A DNA stretch of 64,000 nt from Streptomyces sp. DG1A-41 (GTDB lineage: Bacteria > Actinomycetota > Actinomycetes > Streptomycetales > Streptomycetaceae). Positions 17,157-24,829 of the stretch are shown piece after piece. The notes below the pieces were generated by a model, which made no database searches, was not told the DNA's origin, and saw nothing but the letters and a program-made list of their open reading frames with translations. The DNA lies in contig NZ_CP146350.1 in assembly GCF_037055355.1 (NCBI RefSeq), forward strand, positions 310,001 to 374,000, in the 5' to 3' direction. Made by a program: the position numbers and the translations under genes. Numbering within the stretch: the first letter of the stretch is position 1; each line of letters begins with the position of its first letter.

Positions 17157-18776
17157 GTGGAGTACAACCTTGCCGACCTGTTCGAGTCGGTCGTCGACGT
17201 GGTTCCCGAACGCGAGGCGCTGGTGTACGTCGACCATCCGGGCACGGGCGCGGAGCGCCGACTGACGTACGTGGAGCTGGACGCGGCGGCCAACCGCGTC
17301 GGCCACCATCTGCTCGACAGCGGGCTACGGCCCGGGGAGCACGTCGGGCTCCACCTCTACAACGGCGTGGAGTACCTCCAGACGGTGCTGGGCTGCCTGA
17401 AGGCGCGGATCGTCCCGGTCAACGTCAACTACCGGTACGTCGAGAAGGAGTTGGTGTACCTCTACCGGGACGGGGACCTGGTGGCGCTGGTCTTCGACGC
17501 GGAGTTCACGGACCGGGTGGCGGCTGCGCGGCCCCGGGCGGAGAAGCTGCGACATCTGATCCGGGTGGGAGCTCCGGCGTCTGGGGCCGCCGCGGTGCCC
17601 TGTGTGGAGTTCGCCCATGTGGAGGCCGCGGGGTCGCCCGAGCGCGGCTTCCCGGCACGCTCGGGTGACGACCAGTTCATCATCTACACGGGCGGTACGA
17701 CCGGGATGCCCAAGGGTGTGATGTGGCGGCAGGAGGATCTGTTCTTCGCGGGGCTCGGCGGGGGCGCGCCGACCGGTGAACCGGTGAAGAAGCCGGAGGA
17801 GCTCGCCGAGCGGGTCGCGGCCGGTGGCACGGGGATCACCTTCTTCCCGACGGCCCCGCTGATGCACGGCACCTCCACCCTCACGGCGTTCATCGGCTTC
17901 AACTTCGGACAACGGGTCGTGATCCACCGCAAGTTCGTGCCCGAGGAGGTGCTGCGGACCGTGGAGAAGGAGAAGGTCAGCAGCATCTCGCTGGTGGGGG
18001 ACGCGATGCTGCGGCCGCTGATCGACGCGCTGAGCGGGCCGCTGCGGGACATCGACCGCTCGTCGCTGTTCAGCGTGTCGTCGTCCGGCGCGATCATGTC
18101 GGACACGGTGCGCCGCCAGTTCCAGGAGCTGGTGCCGAACGCCATGCTGCTGAACAACTTCGGCTCGTCGGAATCCGGTTTCAACGGGACGGCGACCGAG
18201 GACTCGGGCCCCGAGCGGGGGTTCCGGGTCCGGGTCAACGCCCGTACGCAGGTGGTGGACCCGGCCACGTACGAACCGGTGGCGGCCGGTGAGGTGGGCC
18301 GGATCGCCCAGTGCGGACATGTGCCGCTCGGCTATTACAACGACCCTGCCAAGACCGCCGGGACCTTCTTCGAGAAGGACCGCGAGCGGTGGGTGTTGCT
18401 CGGCGACATGGCCACCGTCGACGAGGAGGGTGTGGTCACCGTCCTCGGCCGCGGCTCGCAGTGCATCAACACCGGCGGCGAGAAGGTGTACCCGGAGGAG
18501 GTCGAGCAGGCCCTCAAGTCCCACCCGGACGTCTACGACGCGCTCGTGGCCGGGGTGCCGGACCCCCGGTGGGGCCACCATGTGGCGGCCGTGGTGCAGT
18601 TGCGGGAAGGCGCGGCGCGCCCGTCGCTGGAGGACATCCGGACCCACTGCCGTGACCGGCTCGCCGGTTACAAGATCCCGCGCCAGCTGGTGATCACGGA
18701 GTCGGTCCAGCGGTCGCCGAGCGGCAAGGCGGATTATCGGTGGGCTCGGGAGGTGGCCGTGGCGGCGGACGGGTGA
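17157..18776 (+). CDS. Acyl-CoA synthetase (FadD-type adenylate-forming enzyme)
   Basis: A 539-residue ligase that would activate a carboxylic acid with ATP and CoA. It has the AMP-binding P-loop IIYTGGTTGMPKGVMW, NNFGSSESG, the ribose-binding WVLLGDMATVDEEG, the hinge LGRGSQCINTGGEKVYPEEVE and the catalytic Lys motif PSGKADYRW. GTG 17157 is chosen because AGGAGGAG ends just upstream and MEYNLADLFESV is the usual start of this subgroup; an ATG at 17106 is in frame. It is divergent from the crotonase-thiolase operon and probably supplies its CoA ester. Confidence 0.92.
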   Translation: MEYNLADLFESVVDVVPEREALVYVDHPGTGAERRLTYVELDAAANRVGHHLLDSGLRPGEHVGLHLYNGVEYLQTVLGCLKARIVPVNVNYRYVEKELVYLYRDGDLVALVFDAEFTDRVAAARPRAEKLRHLIRVGAPASGAAAVPCVEFAHVEAAGSPERGFPARSGDDQFIIYTGGTTGMPKGVMWRQEDLFFAGLGGGAPTGEPVKKPEELAERVAAGGTGITFFPTAPLMHGTSTLTAFIGFNFGQRVVIHRKFVPEEVLRTVEKEKVSSISLVGDAMLRPLIDALSGPLRDIDRSSLFSVSSSGAIMSDTVRRQFQELVPNAMLLNNFGSSESGFNGTATEDSGPERGFRVRVNARTQVVDPATYEPVAAGEVGRIAQCGHVPLGYYNDPAKTAGTFFEKDRERWVLLGDMATVDEEGVVTVLGRGSQCINTGGEKVYPEEVEQALKSHPDVYDALVAGVPDPRWGHHVAAVVQLREGAARPSLEDIRTHCRDRLAGYKIPRQLVITESVQRSPSGKADYRWAREVAVAADG

Positions 18777-18890
18777 TTCTCCGGCCGGTCGGTTGAACCT
18801 GAGGTGACGTGCGGACGTACTCGTGGTGGCAGGCTCGGACGCCGGGCTCTGTTTGCCATGCCTAGCAAGACCGCACGGAAGGACCACCGG

Positions 18891-21494
18891 GTGTCGCTCT
18901 TCACTCGCTCCCAACAGCAATCGGGCACGACCGGGAGCGGGGCGGAACCGGATGACGATACCGGCGCGGCGGGGCCGGCCAGTGGCACGGCGGGGGTGGA
19001 TCCCGACGGCGATACGACCGCGACGGAGTCAGGCGAAGACGCCGGCGTGGCGGAACGGGACGGCGACGCGGCCACGGGAGAACCGGGGGGCGGCCACGCC
19101 GGCGCAGCGAAACCGGACAGCGACGCGGCCCGGGCGGACGCGGACAGCGAGACAGCCTCGGCGGAGTCGGACAGCGACGCAGCCCCCGCGGACGCGGACA
19201 GCGGTACCGCCGCAGCACACGCGGACAGCGGCACCGCCGTGGCGGGCCCGGACGGAGGCGCTGCCGCGACGCACGCGGACAGCGATACGACCCCGGTGCA
19301 CACGAACGACACAGTCGCGGCAGAGTCGGGGAGCGACGTCGGCACGGCGAGCCCGGACGGCGGCGCCGGCCCGAGGGAGCCATACGGCGGCACGACCCCG
19401 ACGGACACGGAAAGCGACACGACCGCGGCGCACGCCGACAGCGGCACGACCCCGACGAGCCCGGACAGCGACACCGCCGCGGCGCACGCCGACAGCGGCA
19501 CGACCCCGACGAGCCCGGACAGCGACACCGCCGCGGCGCACGCCGACAGCGGCACGACCCCGACGAGCCCGGACAGCGACACCGCCGCGGCGCACGCCGA
19601 CAGCGGCACGACCCCGACGAGCCCGGACAGCGACACCGCCGCGGCGCACGCCGACAGCGGCACGACCCCGACGAGCCCGGACAGCGACACCGCCGCGGCG
19701 CACGCCGACAGCGGCACCGCCATGGCGGGCCCCGGGCGTGACGCCGCCGCGACGCGCCCCGACCATGCCCCCGCCGCGCGAGAACAAGGCGCCGGCGCCG
19801 GCGCTCAGGGAGCAGACGGCGGGGAAGAGCCGAAGGCGACGAAGCCCGGCTGGTTCGGATGGCGGCGTCGGCATCCCCGTGCGGCGCGCGGCGTCAGTGT
19901 GGGGACGACCGTGCTTGCCGGTGCGCTCGTCGTGTTCGCGCTGCTCCTGCCGAACCGGATCGAGCGGATCGAGTTCGCCTCGTTCGTCCGTATCCCCGCC
20001 GAGGGCGTGCTGCTCGCGGGACTGCTGCTCGCGCTGCCGCAGAGGCCCCGGCGGATCGCGGCGGTCGTCTCGGGCGTGTTCCTGGGGCTGGTCACGGTCC
20101 TGAAGTTCGTCGACATGGGGTTCTACCAGGTGCTGGCCCGGCCCTTCGACCTGGTCCTGGACTGGATCCTCATCGAGCACGCCACGGACTTCCTGAGGGA
20201 GACGTTCGGCCGGACCGGACAGGTGCTGGCCGTGATCGGGGTGATCGTGCTGCTCGTCGCGGTGCTGGTGCTCACGACCCTCGCCGTGGTGCGGCTGACG
20301 AACCTGATGGTCCGGCACCGTCCGGTCGCCGCCCGTACGACGCTGATCCTCGGCACGACGTGGATCACCTGCATGACCCTGGGCATGCAGATCGGCACCG
20401 TGCCGATCGCCACCAAGGGCAACGCCGAGTTCCTCGGCAACCGGGTGGAACAGGTGCGGGCGGGTCTGGAGGACGCGCGGGTCTTCGAGAAGCAGGCCGC
20501 CGTGGACGCCTTCGCGAAGACGCCGCCGGACCAGTTGCTCACGGGGCTGCGCGGCAAGGACGTCCTGTTCACCTTCATCGAGAGCTACGGCAGGGTCGCG
20601 ATCGACGACCCGGCGATGGCGAAGCAGACCGACGCGGTGCTGAAGGAGGGCACCGCTTCGCTCGAGGCGGCCGGGTTCGAGTCGCGCAGCGGCTGGTTGC
20701 AGTCGCCGGTGACGGGCGCGGGCAGCTGGCTCGCCCACTCGACCTTCCTGTCCGGTCTGTGGATCAAGAACCAGCAGCGGTACCGCAGCCTGACCACCAG
20801 CGACCGCATGACGCTGACCAACTACTTCCGCAAGACCGGCGCCTGGCGGACCGTCGGCATCGTCCCCGGCGTGCGCCGGGCCTGGCCGGAGGGGAAGTAC
20901 TTCGGCCTGGACCACATCTACGACTCCGAGCACCTCGGCTACCACGGCCCGTACTTCAGCTGGACGCCCGTGCCCGACCAGTTCAGCATGGAGGCGTTCC
21001 AGCGCCTGGAGCACGGCAAGAAGGACCGTGAGCCGATCATGGCCGAGATCATCCTGGCCTCCAGCCACAACCCCTGGTCGCCCATCGCCCGCATGATCGA
21101 CTGGGAGGACCTCGGCGACGGTTCGGTGTTCCACCAAATCAAGAAGGAGGGCACCAACCCCACGGAGGTCTGGAAGGATCCGGAGAAGGTACGCACCGAG
21201 TACCGGCGTGCCATCGAGTACTCGATCCGGAGCCTGACCGAGTGGGTCGAGCGCTACGGCGACGAGGACACGGTGCTCGTCTTCCTCGGCGACCACCAGC
21301 CGGTGCCGACGGTCACCGCCGGGGACACCGGCAAGGACGTGCCGATCACGATCGTCGCCCGGGACAAGAAGGTGCTGGACCGGGTCGCCGACTGGGGCTG
21401 GACCGACGGCCTCAAGCCGGCCCCGGACGCGCCCCGGTGGGGCATGGACAAGTTCCGCGACCGTTTCATGACGGCGTACGGTCCGCAGGGCTGA
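18891..21494 (+). CDS. Membrane sulfatase/LTA-synthase-like protein with long repetitive N-terminus
   Basis: An 867-residue membrane protein. Residues 1-320 are low-complexity, rich in Asp, Ser, Thr, Ala and Gly, and include five identical 18-residue repeats (183-272). About five transmembrane helices follow (residues 330-500). The extracellular domain (about 560-867) is of the alkaline-phosphatase/sulfatase superfamily: LFTFIESYGR, AHSTFLSGLW, ASSHNPWSP and FLGDHQPVPT. Relatives include lipoteichoic acid synthases and phosphoglycerol transferases, so it may modify envelope polymers. The GTG at 18891 follows GGAAGGA at 7 bases; ATG 18858 is an alternative. The usual family length is about 550-650, so the extension is unusual. 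The 3' end overlaps the convergent hydrolase locus by 29 bases. Confidence 0.85.
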   Translation: MSLFTRSQQQSGTTGSGAEPDDDTGAAGPASGTAGVDPDGDTTATESGEDAGVAERDGDAATGEPGGGHAGAAKPDSDAARADADSETASAESDSDAAPADADSGTAAAHADSGTAVAGPDGGAAATHADSDTTPVHTNDTVAAESGSDVGTASPDGGAGPREPYGGTTPTDTESDTTAAHADSGTTPTSPDSDTAAAHADSGTTPTSPDSDTAAAHADSGTTPTSPDSDTAAAHADSGTTPTSPDSDTAAAHADSGTTPTSPDSDTAAAHADSGTAMAGPGRDAAATRPDHAPAAREQGAGAGAQGADGGEEPKATKPGWFGWRRRHPRAARGVSVGTTVLAGALVVFALLLPNRIERIEFASFVRIPAEGVLLAGLLLALPQRPRRIAAVVSGVFLGLVTVLKFVDMGFYQVLARPFDLVLDWILIEHATDFLRETFGRTGQVLAVIGVIVLLVAVLVLTTLAVVRLTNLMVRHRPVAARTTLILGTTWITCMTLGMQIGTVPIATKGNAEFLGNRVEQVRAGLEDARVFEKQAAVDAFAKTPPDQLLTGLRGKDVLFTFIESYGRVAIDDPAMAKQTDAVLKEGTASLEAAGFESRSGWLQSPVTGAGSWLAHSTFLSGLWIKNQQRYRSLTTSDRMTLTNYFRKTGAWRTVGIVPGVRRAWPEGKYFGLDHIYDSEHLGYHGPYFSWTPVPDQFSMEAFQRLEHGKKDREPIMAEIILASSHNPWSPIARMIDWEDLGDGSVFHQIKKEGTNPTEVWKDPEKVRTEYRRAIEYSIRSLTEWVERYGDEDTVLVFLGDHQPVPTVTAGDTGKDVPITIVARDKKVLDRVADWGWTDGLKPAPDAPRWGMDKFRDRFMTAYGPQG
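19437..19706 (+). repeat. Five 54-bp coding tandem repeats
   Basis: Five head-to-tail copies of a 54-bp unit encode DSGTTPTSPDSDTAAAHA inside the membrane sulfatase gene. The copies look identical at the DNA level, so the array expanded recently and copy number may vary between strains. Degenerate relatives of the unit extend upstream to about 19100. Confidence 0.95.
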
Positions 21495-22179
21495 GGAACT
21501 CCGCCACGGCCGCGAGGAACTCCTCGGGCCGTGCCCCGTGCACGAGATGCCCGGCGTCGATGGTGACGCGCCGGGCATCGGGAAGCAGCTCGGCGAGGGC
21601 GGCGACCTGCTCCTGGGGGACCAGGCTCGCCGGCCCGCCACCGATCAGCAGCGTGGGCATGGTGATCCGCCCCATGTGGTCCCACCACATGGGATCCGGG
21701 GCGTTGCGCTGTTCGTCGGTGGCGAGGATCATCGCCCAGTCGAACGGCAGGTCCCCGCCGGGGTGTTCGGCGGGCGGGCGCGGCGGGTCCAGCGGGAAAG
21801 GTGCGGGTACGTCCTCCAGGACGAGCCGCCGTACGAGGCGCGGGCTGTGCTGGGCGAGCAGGCAGGCGACGGCGCCGCCGAGCGAGTGGCCCACGACGTC
21901 GGCGCGGGCGATGCCGAGCGCGGCGAGGAAGGCGAGCACGTCGTCGCGCATGGTTTCGTAGGCGTATTCGCCGGGCCAGTCGCTGCGGCCGTGCCCGCGC
22001 AGGTCGGGGGCGTACACCCGGCGGGGTCCGGCGGCCGGGGCGGGGGCGATCTCCGCCCAGCCGGCACCGTCGGCCCCGCGGGCGTGCAGCAGCACGACGG
22101 GCGGCGCGTCCTCCGGCCCTCAGACGCGGTAGGCCAGGGTGATGCCGTTCGCCCGTACGGTGCGCGGTTCGGTGTCCAT
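21466..22179 (-). pseudogene. Alpha/beta hydrolase interrupted by an in-frame TGA
   Basis: One continuous reading frame of 237 codons encodes an alpha/beta hydrolase: MDTEPRTVRANGITLAYRV, stop, GPEDAPPVVLLHARG, then the nucleophile motif VVGHSLGGAVA, the acid region MPTLLIGGG and the His motif DAGHLVHG. Codon 20 (22122-22120) is TGA and there is no frame change. The protein could start again at GTG 22095, but that would lose the first strands of the fold. It looks like a point-mutation pseudogene (CGA or GGA to TGA), unless the stop is read through. The end overlaps the convergent sulfatase gene by 29 bases. Confidence 0.8.
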
Positions 22180-22240
22180 GCCGGGCACGGTAGCGGGATG
22201 ACGACCGCGAGTCGGGCGCGCTCTGCGGACAGCAGAGGAT

Positions 22241-23098
22241 TCAGTCCCGTGCGTGGAAGAAGCGTGCGACGCTTCGCACGAACCACTCCGGGTCGTCCAG
22301 CCACGGGTAGTGTCCCGCCCCCGGCTGCACCGCGAACTCGGCCGCCGGGAACACCTCGGCCGCACGCCGGGCCAGGCCCGGACACGGACCGCCGTCGACC
22401 TCACCGGCGAGGACGAGCACCGGGGCGGTGACGCGGGCCAGCGCGCTCCGTGTCGCGTCCGGGTCGTAGGCGCCGTCCGCCCCGTAACGGTCCGCCGCTT
22501 CGTCGTTGGTCTCGTGCTCCTCGCGATCGGCGTGGGCCCGGGCGGTGTCGTCCCAACGGCCGTAGAAGAACGGGAGGAACACGGGGTCGAAGTCACCGGT
22601 ACCGGACAGCCAGGCCTCGAACGCCGGGAACGCGTCGGCGAACCAGGGTTGCGACGCGAGCAGCCGGGCCGCGGCCAGCCGGTCCTCGGCCGTCGCCGGC
22701 AGGCCCAGCGCCCACGGGGTGGCGGTGACGAGCGCCAGCCGTGCCACCCGGCCGGGATACCGAGCCGCGTACAGCATGGCGAGACTGCCGCCCGCCGAGT
22801 GGGCGAGCACGTCCATCCGCTCCAGGCCCAGGTGGCGGCGCAGCGCCTCGACGTCGTCGACGAGCCGGTCGCAGCGGTAGGTCGCCGGATCCTCGGGCAC
22901 GGCGGACTGTCCTGTGCCGCGCAGATCGAGGAACACCAGCCGTCGGTGGGCGTCCAGCCCGCCCAGATTCCCGAGGTACCCGGAGGCACGCATGGGCCCG
23001 CCGGGCAACACGACCAGCGGCTCGCCCGTGCCGCGTATGTGGCAGACGAGCCGGGTCCCGTCCGGGGCAGTGAAGATCGGCACGGCGTCGATCCTCAC
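22241..23098 (-). CDS. Alpha/beta hydrolase, proline-iminopeptidase-like
   Basis: A 285-residue cytoplasmic hydrolase. The oxyanion segment LVVLPGGPMRASGYLGNL is of the HGGPG type seen in proline iminopeptidases. Other motifs are LVFLDLRGTGQSAVP, the nucleophile elbow LAHSAGGSLAM, the acid LVLAGEVDGG and the His motif GAGHYPWLDD. A peptide or ester substrate is likely but unproven. The start is taken as GTG 23098 (MRIDAVPIF) and has no strong ribosome site. It is on the same strand as the interrupted hydrolase, 61 bases upstream of it. Confidence 0.85.
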   Translation of the reverse strand: MRIDAVPIFTAPDGTRLVCHIRGTGEPLVVLPGGPMRASGYLGNLGGLDAHRRLVFLDLRGTGQSAVPEDPATYRCDRLVDDVEALRRHLGLERMDVLAHSAGGSLAMLYAARYPGRVARLALVTATPWALGLPATAEDRLAAARLLASQPWFADAFPAFEAWLSGTGDFDPVFLPFFYGRWDDTARAHADREEHETNDEAADRYGADGAYDPDATRSALARVTAPVLVLAGEVDGGPCPGLARRAAEVFPAAEFAVQPGAGHYPWLDDPEWFVRSVARFFHARD

Positions 23099-23147
23099 GC
23101 GTTCAGGGGCTTCGGCACAACGGGTTTCGTCGAGGGGCGGAGTGACG

Positions 23148-24674
23148 TCACCCGGCCGAGGTCGCAGGTCCCGGCTCGCCTCCGAGGCTCGCCCTGAGCT
23201 CCCGCTTGAGGATCTTCCCGCTGGCGTTGCGCGGCAAGCCCTCCACGAAGACCACCCGCTTCGGGGTCTTGAACGAGGCGAGCTTCTCGCGGGTGTGGGC
23301 GATGAGTTCCGCCTCGGTGACCTCGCCGCGTGGGACGACGACGGCCGTGACGGCCTCGATCCAGCGCTCGTCGGGCAGGCCCACGACCGCGGCCTCGGCG
23401 ACCTGGGGATGGGTGTACAGGGCGTCCTCGACCTGGCGTGAAGCGACCAGTACGCCGCCGGAGTTGATGACGTCCTTCACCCGGTCGACGATCGTGTAGT
23501 AGCCGTGCGCGTCCCGTACCGCGAGGTCGCCGGAGCGGAACCAGCCGTCGCGGAAGGCCTCGGCGGTCTCCTCGGGCTTGTCCCAGTAGCCCTCGCAGAG
23601 CTGCGGAGAGCGGTAGACGATCTCGCCGGGGGTGCCGTCCGGTACGTCCTTGCCGTCCTCGTCGACGACACGCGCGTCGACGAAGAGCACCGGACGGCCG
23701 CAGGAGTCCATGCGCCCCTTGTGTTCCTCGGGGGCCAGGACCGTGGCCAGGGGGCCGATCTCGCTCTGTCCGAAGCAGTTGTAGAAGGCCAGGTCCGGCA
23801 GGCGTTCCTTCAACCGTTCCAGGACGGGGACCGGCATGATCGACGCCCCGTAGTACGCCTTGCGCAGGCCGCTCAGGTCGCGGGTGGCGAAGTCGGGGCG
23901 GTTGGACAGGGCGATCCAGACGGTGGGCGGGGCGAACAGGCTGTCGACGCGGCCCGCTTCGACGAGGTCGAAGAGCCGGTCGCCGTCGGGTGCGTCGAGG
24001 ATGATGTTCGTCGCGCCGACCGCGAGGTAGGGCAGCAGGAAGACGTGCATCTGCGCCGAGTGGTAGAGGGGCAGCGCGTGTACAGGACGGTCGCCCGCGC
24101 TGAGGTCGAGGGCGGTGATCGCGCTCAGGTACTCGTGCACCAGGGCCCGGTGCGTCATCATCGCGCCCTTGGGCAGGGCGGTTGTCCCGGACGTGTAGAG
24201 CAGTTGCACGAGGTCCTCGGTGCGCGGCTCGGGGCCGTCGTACGGGGGCGCCTCGGGCAGCCGGGCGAGGAGTGAGTCGTCGGCGTCGCGCAGGGGCAAC
24301 GTGCGTACGCCGCCGGGGAGTTGTGCGGCGAGCTCCGGGTCGGCGAGGACCAGGGCGCTGCCGGACTGGCCGACGATGTAGGCGAGGTCGTCGCCGGTCA
24401 GGTTCTGGTTGACGGGTACGTGCACCAGGCCCGTGCGGGCGCAGGCCAGGAATGCGATCAGGTAGGCGTCGGAGTTGTGGCCGTACGCGCCCACCCGGTT
24501 GCCCGGGGACAGCCCCTGGTTGAGGAGGACGCTCGCCGCGCGGGAGACGGCGGTGTCCAGTTCGTCGTACGTCCAGGCGCGGTCGCCGTACTCCACCGCG
24601 ACGCGCGCCGGGGTGCGTCGGGCGCTGCGCCGCAGGACTCCGTCGACCGTGCTGCCGTGTCCGGGCGTCGTCAT
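23148..24674 (-). CDS. Acyl-CoA synthetase (AMP-dependent ligase)
   Basis: A 508-residue adenylate-forming ligase: LLYTSGTTALPKGAMMTH (P-loop), FYNCFGQSEIGPLAT, GWFRSGDLAVRDAHGYY, DRVKDVINSGGVLVASRQVED and the terminal Lys motif RNASGKILKRELR. It resembles medium/long-chain or aromatic acyl-CoA ligases; the substrate cannot be told. ATG 24674 follows GAGGA. It is divergent from the acylase gene, so it could activate the fatty acid which that enzyme releases. The TCTGA-N7-TCAGA operator of the other CoA-ligase loci is absent here. Confidence 0.9.
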   Translation of the reverse strand: MTTPGHGSTVDGVLRRSARRTPARVAVEYGDRAWTYDELDTAVSRAASVLLNQGLSPGNRVGAYGHNSDAYLIAFLACARTGLVHVPVNQNLTGDDLAYIVGQSGSALVLADPELAAQLPGGVRTLPLRDADDSLLARLPEAPPYDGPEPRTEDLVQLLYTSGTTALPKGAMMTHRALVHEYLSAITALDLSAGDRPVHALPLYHSAQMHVFLLPYLAVGATNIILDAPDGDRLFDLVEAGRVDSLFAPPTVWIALSNRPDFATRDLSGLRKAYYGASIMPVPVLERLKERLPDLAFYNCFGQSEIGPLATVLAPEEHKGRMDSCGRPVLFVDARVVDEDGKDVPDGTPGEIVYRSPQLCEGYWDKPEETAEAFRDGWFRSGDLAVRDAHGYYTIVDRVKDVINSGGVLVASRQVEDALYTHPQVAEAAVVGLPDERWIEAVTAVVVPRGEVTEAELIAHTREKLASFKTPKRVVFVEGLPRNASGKILKRELRASLGGEPGPATSAG

Positions 24675-24829
24675 GACACCCGATCCTCGGTTCACCGCCG
24701 GGCGAGGTCAAGAACCGACCGGCTCAACCCTGCCGCCGCCAGAGGCGTCCGCTGTCATGGTACTGACGTGCGCACGCGGCACATCCGTACGCTCACGTCC
24801 CCTTTCCCTCATTCACGTTGGAGGGCACG

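Noticed and set aside
19437..19706. Possible CRISPR array
   Set aside because: Repeats are contiguous with no spacers and lie in a coding frame.
18734..19723. Repetitive minus-strand frame (VPLSACAAAVSLSG units)
   Set aside because: It is the mirror of the 54-bp repeats in the sulfatase gene, with no ribosome site.
22120..22122. TGA as a selenocysteine codon
   Set aside because: No Cys is expected at this position of the fold and no SECIS-like hairpin was seen right after the codon.
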